This document shows, piece after piece, positions 1 through 5,406 of a stretch of 11,016 bases of DNA. Position 1 is the first letter of the stretch; every line of letters begins with the position of its first letter. Location of the stretch: positions 1-11,016 of the forward strand of contig JBLSDH010000024.1 in NCBI GenBank assembly GCA_052315415.1, in the 5' to 3' direction. The position numbers and the translations under genes were made by a program. The DNA is from Cuniculiplasma sp052315415 (GTDB lineage: Archaea; Thermoplasmatota; Thermoplasmata; Thermoplasmatales; Thermoplasmataceae). The notes under the pieces were generated by a model. The model had not been told where the DNA came from. It searched no databases and saw only the letters and a list, made by a program, of their open reading frames with translations.

Positions 1-1
1 T

Positions 2-130
2 GTTGTTGAAGGATTGAACAACAAGATCCGTACTGCATTCAAGCGTTCATATGGGTTCAAGGCACAGGAGTACAGGGATACGATCATATATCTGGTGGCA
101 GGAGGATTGAGGTTACCCCCAGAATGTTAA
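2..130 (+). pseudogene. 3' end of ISL3-type DDE transposase gene (cut by window edge)
   Basis: The open frame entering from the left edge encodes 42 residues ending at TAA 128-130. It contains VEGLNNKIRTAFKRSYGFKA followed by a stretch ending LVAGGLRLPPEC. The E-x-x-N-N-K-I-R...R-x-Y-G-F pattern is typical of the C-terminal end of ISL3 (DDE_Tnp_ISL3) transposases, just after the last catalytic acidic residue, where the protein mediates cut-and-paste movement of its IS. Only the tail is visible, so I cannot tell whether the gene is intact outside the window. I did not find a convincing terminal inverted repeat downstream. The family call is from motif memory and is moderately sure. Confidence 0.65.
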
Positions 131-198
131 AGAGATCCAAAAAATTTAATTTTTTTAAATTATAATTTTTTAACGCATTAAGAAACATGATCATATTC

Positions 199-342
199 AT
201 GTTCCATTTTTTATAAATTTATTAAAGAAGCAGTAAAATACTATATTTTTAAGGGAACATTTCATGGAACATTTATGGTACATGAACGGAACATAAATTA
301 ATACAGAACCTTTAATTTCCTAATTGTAAAATGAAATGTTCC
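199..342. repeat. Cluster of five GGAACAT heptamers in both orientations
   Basis: GGAACAT occurs at 254-260, 266-272 and 288-294, and its reverse complement ATGTTCC at 199-205 and 336-342. The first two are exactly 12 bp apart (GGAACATTTCAT then GGAACATTTATG). GGAACATTTCAT at 254-265 has a perfect inverted copy, ATGAAATGTTCC, at 331-342. The arrangement resembles a multi-site binding region for a DNA-binding protein, or an IS end, but no function can be assigned. Confidence 0.5.
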
Positions 343-466
343 AGGCTATCTGAGTTCAAAAGTAAGCTTGTAATATATCCTTAAAACTATAACTCCATAC
401 TCAAACTTCCTTACTGTCAGATTTCAGTCAATCTGTTTAGATTATTTTTACCACGCTGCAATAAGG

Positions 467-490
467 ATAGCCTTAAATCATTTATAAATT
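467..490 (+). repeat. Left copy of imperfect direct repeat flanking the DUF3800 gene
   Basis: ATAGCCTTAAATCATTTATA plus AATT matches 1737-1760 at 21 of 24 positions by eye. The two copies are 1270 bp apart and bracket the DUF3800 gene. The surroundings are similarly AT-rich in both places. It could be a leftover of a cargo insertion or a duplicated upstream region. Confidence 0.5.
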
Positions 491-681
491 AAAGAGCAAT
501 AATAAGCATAATAAAGAACAGTTAAAAGTTTGGTTGATTCTGGCAACTAATATGATTATGGTTTTACTATCAATAAAAAAGTTTATTTATATGTGTGAAA
601 TAGAGATTTGCGATCAAGAGGGTTACATTGTGATCCGATATGGAGATTTATCCATACTTGGTTGCATCTCTTTTGATTTGC

Positions 682-690
682 AAATTATTA
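682..690 (+). promoter_or_regulatory. Possible TATA box of the DUF3800 gene
   Basis: AAATTATTA lies with its centre about 30 bp upstream of the ATG at 716, the spacing expected for a leaderless archaeal transcript. The match to an archaeal TATA consensus is only fair, so this is a weak call. Confidence 0.3.
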
Positions 691-715
691 AGTGGGTTTT
701 CGTTATTACAATTGG

Positions 716-1468
716 ATGTATATATTGTATGTAGACGAGTCGGGTGATTACAATAATTGGGATGAGAACAAAACTTTTGTCATGGCAGGAGTGGCTGTTC
801 ATGAGGGGCAAATTGGTAAGATATCCCAAAGTCTGGATCAAGTACAACAAAAATATTTTTCGGACCTTCAGGTTCAAATATCATTTCACGCAACAGATAT
901 AAAAAATGGTAAGAAAGCTTTCAAAGATCTACCATCTAGTGAAAGAGGGCAAATTCTTACTGACTTATATAACGTGTTTAATTACTTTTGCTTTCCAAAT
1001 TTAGTTGCCTACGCTACAGTTGTGAGCGCAAATTATGTAAAACGGGACACTCAAGTTCTTGATCTCGCCTTTGAAGATATGATGACACGTTTTAATACTT
1101 TTTTAGTTAGGCAACATAGAAACAAACACCCAACAAAGGGTCTTACGATAATCGATCAAGCACATGAGAAGAAATATAGGGAATTGTTTGACGGGTACAG
1201 AGTTGGAGGAACAAAATATGGAAGTGTTAACAATATAGTTGACATTCCATATTTCGCAGGGCGAAGAGACACAAGAATGCTTCAGCTTGCTGATATCTTA
1301 GCATATGGTGTATTCCAATACTACGAACACTCTAAAAAGGATTACTTCGATGTAATTAAGGAGAGATTCGATAGAAAGAATAAAGGAGGATCACCTGATG
1401 GGTTAAAACATTTGACTAATTCTGATTGCGATTGCTACGCTTGTGATTGGAGAAAACACAGACGTTAA
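716..1468 (+). CDS. DUF3800 family protein, predicted RNase H-like nuclease
   Basis: A 250-residue protein. It opens with MYILYVDESGD, the hallmark DUF3800 N-terminus (Y-x-D-E-S-G, Asp7 and Glu8), and ends with a block GRRDTRMLQLADILAYGVFQ that carries the conserved aspartates (Asp185, Asp193) of the family. Between these, FHATDI (His58/Asp61) and TIIDQ (Asp147) fit further conserved acidic positions. DUF3800 proteins are predicted RNase H-fold metal-dependent nucleases often found with mobile and defence loci; their substrate is not established. The ATG at 716 is preferred over the GTG at 692 because the family motif begins at once after it. The C-terminal tail is cysteine-rich (CDCYAC). The gene stands alone, with non-coding DNA and an imperfect direct repeat on both sides, suggesting cargo. 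Length is usual for the family, so it is probably intact. Confidence 0.85.
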   Translation: MYILYVDESGDYNNWDENKTFVMAGVAVHEGQIGKISQSLDQVQQKYFSDLQVQISFHATDIKNGKKAFKDLPSSERGQILTDLYNVFNYFCFPNLVAYATVVSANYVKRDTQVLDLAFEDMMTRFNTFLVRQHRNKHPTKGLTIIDQAHEKKYRELFDGYRVGGTKYGSVNNIVDIPYFAGRRDTRMLQLADILAYGVFQYYEHSKKDYFDVIKERFDRKNKGGSPDGLKHLTNSDCDCYACDWRKHRR

Positions 1469-1513
1469 TAAAGCCTTTTGCAATCAAACTTAAAAACCCG
1501 AACTCACCCTAAT

Positions 1514-1591
1514 TTAACCCCTAGGCATAATGTCTTTGAACAGCTCTACAATCCTTTTAACCTTCTTTGGAAAAGTACCAAAGGTTAGAAA
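1514..1591 (-). pseudogene. Possible C-terminal remnant of an unidentified protein
   Basis: Read on the reverse strand, this frame ends in VKRIVELFKDIMPRG and a TAA stop (1516 to 1514). The stretch has a protein-like mix of basic and hydrophobic residues unlike the surrounding AT-rich DNA. Immediately upstream the frame meets a TAG (1594-1592) and then another stop, so any gene is decayed. I do not recognise the family; a transposase tail is one possibility. Chance occurrence cannot be excluded. Confidence 0.2.
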
Positions 1592-1736
1592 CTAAAAACT
1601 GGAATATAGATGACTTCATGTTATTCTGGATTAAAACAGATGATCAATATTTAAGAATACCAAACCGACTAATAAATACACCCAAAAGAATCTATTCAAC
1701 ATACCGATAATCTTATTATACTCTGGAACAAAAAGC

Positions 1737-1760
1737 ATAGCCTTAAGTCGTTTTTAAATT
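1737..1760 (+). repeat. Right copy of imperfect direct repeat flanking the DUF3800 gene
   Basis: ATAGCCTTAAGTCGTTTTTA plus AATT, matching 467-490 at 21 of 24 positions. It lies about 270 bp after the DUF3800 stop and about 60 bp before structured repeat copy A. Confidence 0.5.
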
Positions 1761-1821
1761 TATGATAAATAATAAACACAGACAGTAAGATAATTTAGAA
1801 GAAAAACCACACACATAACTT

Positions 1822-1990
1822 TTCAGAGTTTAATTTTTAAACTCTGACAATGAGATTTCATTTTGAAAAATCAATGCTTCTGAAACATCGAATTTTTGAG
1901 GATTTCCCCATTATTTCAGAATTTGAAAATCAAAATTCTGATCCCATATATGCGAGCCCCTTATTACGTATATTATGCGGAAAAATACAA
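1822..1990 (+). repeat. Structured repeat, copy A (two hairpins, about 165 bp)
   Basis: This stretch is closely similar to 8855-9020 (copy B), with the same order of inverted repeats. Hairpin 1 spans 1823-1847: an 11-bp perfect stem beginning TCAGAGTTTAA with a 3-nt loop. Hairpin 2 spans 1916-1941: TCAGAATTT and AAATTCTGA with an 8-nt loop. Similarity starts sharply at TTCAGAG and fades after ACGTA. Copy A can be read as protein from 1850, but relative to copy B it has one extra base near 1943. After it the copy B reading (MRAPHYV) continues in another frame as MRAPYYV. So either this is a frameshifted relic of a small gene or a non-coding structured element whose open frame is incidental. 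Confidence 0.75.
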
Positions 1991-2128
1991 AAAATGCGAA
2001 TTTTTGAAATTTCAGATTTATCGATTGAAAACATCGAATTTCAGTATGTCTGGAATAAAATTGCAATGTTAAAAATGGGGTGAATCTTGGGTAAAAATGC
2101 ATTAAATCTGTTTTAAATTTCACAAGGG

Positions 2129-2136
2129 TTATATTT
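2129..2136 (+). promoter_or_regulatory. TATA box for the left zinc-finger/two-TM cassette
   Basis: TTATATTT centred about 24 bp upstream of the ATG at 2156 gives a leaderless start for the zinc-finger gene. This suggests that the left cassette still has its own promoter although the coiled-coil gene that precedes the right cassette is absent here. Confidence 0.45.
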
Positions 2137-2155
2137 CACTTTTAATTATTTATAT

Positions 2156-2323
2156 ATGAATCCAACAACGAGAGCCCGAAAATTAAAAAGAGAAATGCGA
2201 AAAAGGGGATATCTTATGGATCGATATCTCTTCTGCACTATCTGTAAAAGGGACATCGATAGCCTCAATCATTATTGTTCTCATAAAGAAATATTAATGG
2301 AAATTAACGGTGAAATCAAATGA
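2156..2323 (+). CDS. Small basic zinc-finger protein, left copy
   Basis: A 55-residue protein not recognised as a named family. It has a basic N-terminal third (RARKLKREMRKRGYL) and one putative zinc site, Cys27-x2-Cys30-x8-His39-x3-His43, with an extra Cys41. It ends in a short amphipathic tail HKEILMEINGEIK. A second copy lies at 10335-10505 with the same C-x2-C-x8-H-x3-H spacing. Its stop overlaps the next gene by ATGA (2320-2323), so the two are probably translated together. The basic stretch plus finger suggests nucleic-acid binding, but this is inference. The protein reads as intact. Confidence 0.75.
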   Translation: MNPTTRARKLKREMRKRGYLMDRYLFCTICKRDIDSLNHYCSHKEILMEINGEIK

Positions 2324-2550
2324 GCTCAACTAAAATATTTCTAAAATTGGAGGTTTTGTCTGGATTGATCTTAATGTTCTCATATATTTTCTGGATTGAT
2401 GAGCATGTGCCCTCAATTTTTCGCCCTGAGTATAATAATTTAATTTCTCTAATTGCCATATTAACATTATTTGCCATTTTTATTACATTCATATATGCAG
2501 TTATCGATCTCGAAGATCATAATAGAAAATTCGGAACTAAGAGGATATGA
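2320..2550 (+). CDS. Small two-TM membrane protein, left copy
   Basis: A 76-residue protein with two predicted membrane helices, about residues 7-24 (FLKLEVLSGLILMFSYIF) and 42-64 (LISLIAILTLFAIFITFIYA). They are joined by a short polar loop with the conserved stretch RPEYNN, and followed by a charged tail (DLEDHNRKFGTKRI) probably facing the cytoplasm. The copy at 10502-10732 is nearly identical; most differences are conservative (for example Phe/Val, Asp/Glu), which suggests selection to keep the protein. It is coupled to the zinc-finger gene by a 4-bp overlap. The family is unknown to me; no enzymatic motif is visible. Confidence 0.75.
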   Translation: MSSTKIFLKLEVLSGLILMFSYIFWIDEHVPSIFRPEYNNLISLIAILTLFAIFITFIYAVIDLEDHNRKFGTKRI

Positions 2551-2638
2551 TTATTATTTTTTGATTATATATAATTAAGATTGAAGAATAGTATATTAAG
2601 AATTCAAAAATAAAAACAATTCGCTTAAAAATTTAAAG

Positions 2639-2653
2639 CGGGTCTGGAGGGGT
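2639..2653 (+). repeat. Putative attachment-site core, left (att)
   Basis: CGGGTCTGGAGGGGT is repeated exactly at 10877-10891. It is GC-rich inside an AT-rich neighbourhood and lies about 40-60 bp upstream of the integrase start, the usual place for one att site of an archaeal integrative element. The sequence does not fold as a tRNA segment. Confidence 0.7.
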
Positions 2654-2678
2654 TCATACTTTATAGAGTTTTAAAAAC

Positions 2679-2685
2679 TTATATA
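2679..2685 (+). promoter_or_regulatory. TATA box of the integrase gene
   Basis: TTATATA in the context AACTTATATACC. An archaeal TATA box places transcription start about 25-28 bp downstream, near 2708-2710. This rules against the upstream ATG at 2692 and favours a nearly leaderless start at 2713, or possibly 2704. Confidence 0.6.
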
Positions 2686-2712
2686 CCGTATATGTATCAT
2701 AGCATGATAAAC

Positions 2713-4035
2713 ATGGGAAAAGAAAGGTACAGATACCTATTGAAGGATAACGATATAGCACGTTGGAAGCACTCTGTGGACGCAGGTTCAACCATAACCG
2801 GGGACGTTTATCTCAGGCGACTTGGATCCTTTTGTGCAGAGACCGGGAAGACTCCAAAGGAACTGATTAAAATGAAAGATAAGGCATTGGTTGATCTAAT
2901 AGATGATTATGTGATTAATAGGGAGAAAAAAGGCAATGCAGGATCATATATTGCTAACACAATAAAAGCAGTAAAATCTTGGCTCTTATTCAACGGAATA
3001 AAATTACAGAGGCAGATTAAGGTAAGAGATGTTGAAAAAACTCCCACATTAGCTGAGGAAAGAATCCCCACTCAGGAGGAACTTAAAAAGATATTCAATG
3101 CCGGTGATAGCAGGGAACGAATCGCATGTGCCTTCGTGGCTTTCTCTGGAGTTAGGATAGGAGTATTGGGCAATTATAAAGGCACAGATGGTCTCAAAAT
3201 AAAAGATATTCCTGATCTGATAGTTGAAAGAGAAACTGTAAGTTTCAAAAAAATACCTGCTCAAATAATAGTCCGGGAGGAATTATCGAAGTCAGGTAAT
3301 AAATATTTTACCTTTATGGGTAAGGAGTGCTGTATGTACTTGGAAAATTACCTTATAGAAAGGATCAGGTCAGGAGAGGAATTAACCCCTGAATCCCCTG
3401 TAATAACTGCTTCCAAAAAAGCCCTCAGGAAGGGCAATATAACAACTGTGAATATTGGAGATCTCATGAGGAATGCCATAAGAAATGCAGGGTTTAATTG
3501 GAGACCATATGTGCTTAGAGCATACTTCGATAGCAGATTACTCATGGCACAGGACAGCAGATTAATTACTAGAGACTACCGAACGTTTTTCATGGGGCAT
3601 GTTGGCGACATTGAGCATAGATATACACTCAATAAGGGGAGGCTATCAGAAGACCTTATAGAAGCCATGAGATCAGCATATGAGAAATCAACAAAGTACC
3701 TGGAAACCGATCATAAGGGACTAAGTGAAGAGGAAGTAGAGGATAAATTCAGAAAACAACTACTACTAATGGCAGGGTTCACTGAGGATGAAATAAAGGA
3801 GAAAAACATGCTGACCATGACCGCAGAAGAGATCACAAAATTAGCCCGTGAGAAACTGTTTGGTGCAATCAGCAGGGTAAACATACAGGAACAGATCAAA
3901 AAGGACAGAGAGGAGCTGACTAAGACACATAAGCAAAAAGTAGTGCCGATAAACATGGTTGAGGAATACATTAATGAGGGATTTGTTGTTAAAATGGCAC
4001 TGGGGAATGACAAGGCTATTGTGGAGTTGCCCTGA
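2713..4035 (+). CDS. Tyrosine recombinase / integrase
   Basis: A 440-residue phage-type integrase that would catalyse site-specific integration and excision of the surrounding element. The catalytic residues are recognisable: Arg148 in AFSGVRIGVLG, Arg269 in RPYVLRAYF, His296 in FFMGHVGD, and the nucleophile Tyr304 in EHRYTL. The box II His is replaced by Tyr266 (YVLR in place of HxxR), a variation known in archaeal integrases. The N-terminal 100 residues form a SAM-like core-binding domain. After the nucleophile there is an unusually long tail of about 135 residues, ending VKMALGNDKAIVELP. It resembles the extension of Thermoplasmata and some phage integrases. The start at 2713 is chosen from the TATA position; 2692 and 2704 are in-frame alternatives. 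The gene is uninterrupted, so not split by integration as in SSV-type elements. Its 3' end overlaps the opposing regulator gene by 20 bp. Confidence 0.92.
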   Translation: MGKERYRYLLKDNDIARWKHSVDAGSTITGDVYLRRLGSFCAETGKTPKELIKMKDKALVDLIDDYVINREKKGNAGSYIANTIKAVKSWLLFNGIKLQRQIKVRDVEKTPTLAEERIPTQEELKKIFNAGDSRERIACAFVAFSGVRIGVLGNYKGTDGLKIKDIPDLIVERETVSFKKIPAQIIVREELSKSGNKYFTFMGKECCMYLENYLIERIRSGEELTPESPVITASKKALRKGNITTVNIGDLMRNAIRNAGFNWRPYVLRAYFDSRLLMAQDSRLITRDYRTFFMGHVGDIEHRYTLNKGRLSEDLIEAMRSAYEKSTKYLETDHKGLSEEEVEDKFRKQLLLMAGFTEDEIKEKNMLTMTAEEITKLAREKLFGAISRVNIQEQIKKDREELTKTHKQKVVPINMVEEYINEGFVVKMALGNDKAIVELP

Positions 4036-4672
4036 TCTTTTTGGCATACATTCGGAGGTATTCCATCACGGCATCAAAATCCTGAAGTTTCATGTACATT
4101 TCCACTCCATCATCACCATTTTTTCCTGACTTATATTCTTCGTCAATGAAATGCAGAAGTTCCCTCTTATCTAACATATCCAGTTCATTAAGTACTGAGA
4201 AATACCTCTGCATTTGTTGAATGACCATTTCTTTTGCATTCTGAGAGAGAATTCTGAATTTTTGAGATTTGCGGAACTCTTCTACCGACAATTCCATCAT
4301 TCTCTTCCAGACCTCGTCCATGTCTATGCTTAGAAAAACTCCTTTCACAGTATACCTGTTTAATTGCACATGATTTTCCCTTTTCACCCTCCATAAATTT
4401 TTCATTTCCTGCGTGAGTATTCCTGCATCCTCAAGGAATTTCAGGGCTTTGTAAACTGCCTGCCTACTTATTCGCCGTCTACCCCTTTTATCATTGACAG
4501 TCAACCATTCAGGGAGTCCTTCGATGTAATCATCTCTCTTCCCAGTTATCTTGTCAAAAATGTCTTTTCTGGTCTGATTCGGAACTGCCAAAAGTAAACT
4601 CACAATAGATTCGACAGTTCTGAATTTTTCTCCCCTTCCTCTACCTCTCTGACCGCCCCTTTTACCTTTCAT
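4016..4672 (-). CDS. Winged-helix DNA-binding regulator
   Basis: A 218-residue protein with a very basic N-terminus (KGKRGGQRGRGRG). A winged HTH lies at about residues 60-110: ISRQAVYKALKFLEDAGIL is a classic recognition-helix pattern, followed by a wing around LWRVKRENHVQLNRYTV. The helical C-terminal half may dimerise. It is transcribed toward the integrase and overlaps its 3' end by 20 bp. Divergently it faces the AbrB-type gene 82 bp away. A reverse TATA-like box at 4695-4702 predicts a leaderless mRNA. The position suggests a repressor or activator of the replication operon, and perhaps antisense control of the integrase. The target is not known. Confidence 0.75.
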   Translation of the reverse strand: MKGKRGGQRGRGRGEKFRTVESIVSLLLAVPNQTRKDIFDKITGKRDDYIEGLPEWLTVNDKRGRRRISRQAVYKALKFLEDAGILTQEMKNLWRVKRENHVQLNRYTVKGVFLSIDMDEVWKRMMELSVEEFRKSQKFRILSQNAKEMVIQQMQRYFSVLNELDMLDKRELLHFIDEEYKSGKNGDDGVEMYMKLQDFDAVMEYLRMYAKKIRATPQ

Positions 4673-4693
4673 TGTTAATCAAATGTTAAACAA
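4672..4693. promoter_or_regulatory. Imperfect palindrome, candidate operator
   Basis: TTGTTAATCAAATGTTAAAC followed by AA is an imperfect inverted repeat (TTGTT...AACAA, with a one-base offset inside). It begins at the regulator start codon. A further GTTAA lies at 4740-4744 before the AbrB gene. This would fit autoregulation by the wHTH or AbrB protein. Confidence 0.35.
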
Positions 4694-4694
4694 C

Positions 4695-4702
4695 TATTTA
4701 TG
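4695..4702 (-). promoter_or_regulatory. TATA-like box of the wHTH regulator gene
   Basis: On the reverse strand it reads CATAAATA, centred about 26 bp from the start codon at 4672. This predicts a leaderless transcript. Confidence 0.5.
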
Positions 4703-4720
4703 TGTAATTATTTGTATGCG

Positions 4721-4729
4721 AATAAATAC
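4721..4729 (+). promoter_or_regulatory. TATA-like box of the replication operon
   Basis: AATAAATAC is centred about 30 bp upstream of the ATG at 4755. It is divergent from the box at 4695-4702, so both promoters share about 80 bp and could be controlled together. Confidence 0.5.
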
Positions 4730-4754
4730 ATTAGCAAACAGTTAATTTACATTT

Positions 4755-4949
4755 ATGAAACAACCGGAAATGTCATGGAAAAGTCATGTCAGGAGGATTT
4801 CAGGCAGCCTATACGTAACACTGCCAAAAGACTACCTGCGTGCCAAAGGGATTGAACAAGACGATGTTGCGATTTTTGAACTACAAAAAAAGGGTTTGCT
4901 AATAAGATTCAGAAAGCCAGTAAGCCCTTCAGAAGAGGAGGAGGCATAA
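4755..4949 (+). CDS. SpoVT/AbrB-type DNA-binding protein
   Basis: A 64-residue protein with one swapped-hairpin AbrB domain at about residues 9-53. It carries RRISGSLYVTLPKDYLRAKG and then DDVAIFELQKKGLLIRFRK, matching the family pattern of a VTLPK strand-turn-helix followed by two strands. It ends in an acidic tail SEEEEA. AbrB proteins bind DNA as dimers, as transition regulators, antitoxins or plasmid-copy regulators. As first gene of the operon it is probably an autoregulator; no toxin partner is adjacent. It is leaderless from the TATA at 4721-4729. The next gene begins at TAATG, overlapping by one base. Confidence 0.85.
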   Translation: MKQPEMSWKSHVRRISGSLYVTLPKDYLRAKGIEQDDVAIFELQKKGLLIRFRKPVSPSEEEEA

Positions 4950-5098
4950 TGATCGACATGACCCCACTAAGGGAAATTGCCAAAAACGATCCTGATCTCC
5001 GAAGGATCATTGAGGCGGAGCCAAAGGAGATGACAGAAGCGGAATTTCTCACAAAATTCAGCCTGCTCTGGAATTTGGCAAAGGAGGTTAAAAAATGA
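4949..5098 (+). CDS. Small 49-residue operon protein, unknown
   Basis: A short acidic/helical protein beginning MIDMTPLREIAKNDPDLRRI and ending FSLLWNLAKEVKK. It is supported by tight packing: the ATG overlaps the AbrB stop, a GAGGAGGAGG ribosome binding site lies at 4934-4943, and its own stop overlaps the next start by ATGA (5095-5098). I do not recognise a family. The middle stretch EAEPKEMTEAEFLTKFSLLW looks like a helical binding segment. Confidence 0.7.
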   Translation: MIDMTPLREIAKNDPDLRRIIEAEPKEMTEAEFLTKFSLLWNLAKEVKK

Positions 5099-5406
5099 AT
5101 AAAGAAGGAGACAAAGGAAATGTCAATTCTAATAAGACAACGGAAGTATTTAAGCATTCAGAAAGACCACTCAGATACAGCCAGGACAGTTTTGTTAAGG
5201 AGCTGATCGGCAAGAGAATACGTATCTGCCTCACAAATAATGAGATTTTTGAAGGCAATCTTAAGCAATTAGGGATGTATGATATTCTCATGTCTGTGGC
5301 GATTCAGGAAAAAATAATCATCTCAGGAAAGGAGATGATCAGGGATAGCCAGAAAGACAGGATTTTCATGAAATCTGCTATAATTTGGATTGAGGTGACC
5401 CAATGA
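5095..5406 (+). CDS. Sm-like (Lsm/Hfq-fold) protein
   Basis: A 103-residue protein. After a polar 30-residue leader, residues 31-66 give an Sm1-like motif. It runs FVKELIGKRIRICLTNNEIF then EGNLKQLGMYDILMSV, the pattern of a helix, a strand, L-x-N-x-x-x-F-x-G and a final Y-D/I-L strand. Residues 88-101 (DRIFMKSAIIWIEV) give the Sm2-like strand pair. Sm/Lsm/Hfq proteins form hexameric or heptameric rings that bind U- or A-rich RNA. It differs from host archaeal Lsm by an insertion (EKIIISGKEMIRDSQK) and by IFMKSAI in place of the usual I-R-G-x-x-V, closer in style to Hfq. A ribosome binding site GGAGGT lies at 5083-5088. It overlaps both neighbours by 4 bp, so it is coupled to the methyltransferase. 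Confidence 0.75.
   Translation: MNKEGDKGNVNSNKTTEVFKHSERPLRYSQDSFVKELIGKRIRICLTNNEIFEGNLKQLGMYDILMSVAIQEKIIISGKEMIRDSQKDRIFMKSAIIWIEVTQ

Larger units (their letters stand above)
131..691. other. AT-rich non-coding stretch with GGAACAT repeats
   Basis: I see no credible gene here. Short open frames at 534-734 (+) and 623-877 (-) have unlikely compositions and overlap the real DUF3800 gene. The stretch holds a cluster of GGAACAT/ATGTTCC heptamers at 199-342 and the left copy of a 24-bp repeat at 467-490, both listed separately. The rest is AT-rich and featureless. It may include the right end of the ISL3 element. Confidence 0.5.
1469..1821. other. Intergenic stretch with a possible reverse-strand gene remnant and a direct repeat
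   Basis: No intact gene is visible. It holds the right copy of the repeat that flanks the DUF3800 gene (1737-1760) and a short reverse-strand frame (1514-1591) that looks like a protein C-terminus. Both are listed separately. The remainder is AT-rich with no clear feature. Confidence 0.5.
1822..2653 (+). mobile_element. Right-end remnant of an older integrated element (inferred)
   Basis: Repeat A, the zinc-finger gene, the two-TM gene and the CGGGTCTGGAGGGGT core lie in the same order as the right end of the complete element (8855-10891). They lack only the coiled-coil gene. The rest of this element to the left is missing or replaced by unrelated DNA, including the DUF3800 gene and an ISL3 gene. 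The left boundary is not defined; 1822 is just where detectable similarity begins. Confidence 0.55.

Noticed and set aside
692..715. GTG start giving eight extra residues on the DUF3800 protein
   Set aside because: The family motif Y-x-D-E-S-G begins right after the ATG at 716, so the extra residues have no counterpart.
623..877. Reverse-strand open frame of 84 codons
   Set aside because: It overlaps the start of the DUF3800 gene in antisense and has no recognisable motif or ribosome binding site.
2639..2653. tRNA fragment as attachment site
   Set aside because: Reading TCTGGAGG as an anticodon loop gives stems CGGGT and GGTTC that do not pair, and no acceptor or T-arm follows.
3711..4047. 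Reverse-strand frames inside the integrase 3' half
   Set aside because: Serine/phenylalanine-rich shadows of the integrase coding strand.
4755..5098. AbrB protein and 49-residue protein as a toxin-antitoxin pair
   Set aside because: The second protein shows no PIN, MazF or other toxin signature and both lie in a longer replication operon; the idea is not excluded but has no positive support.
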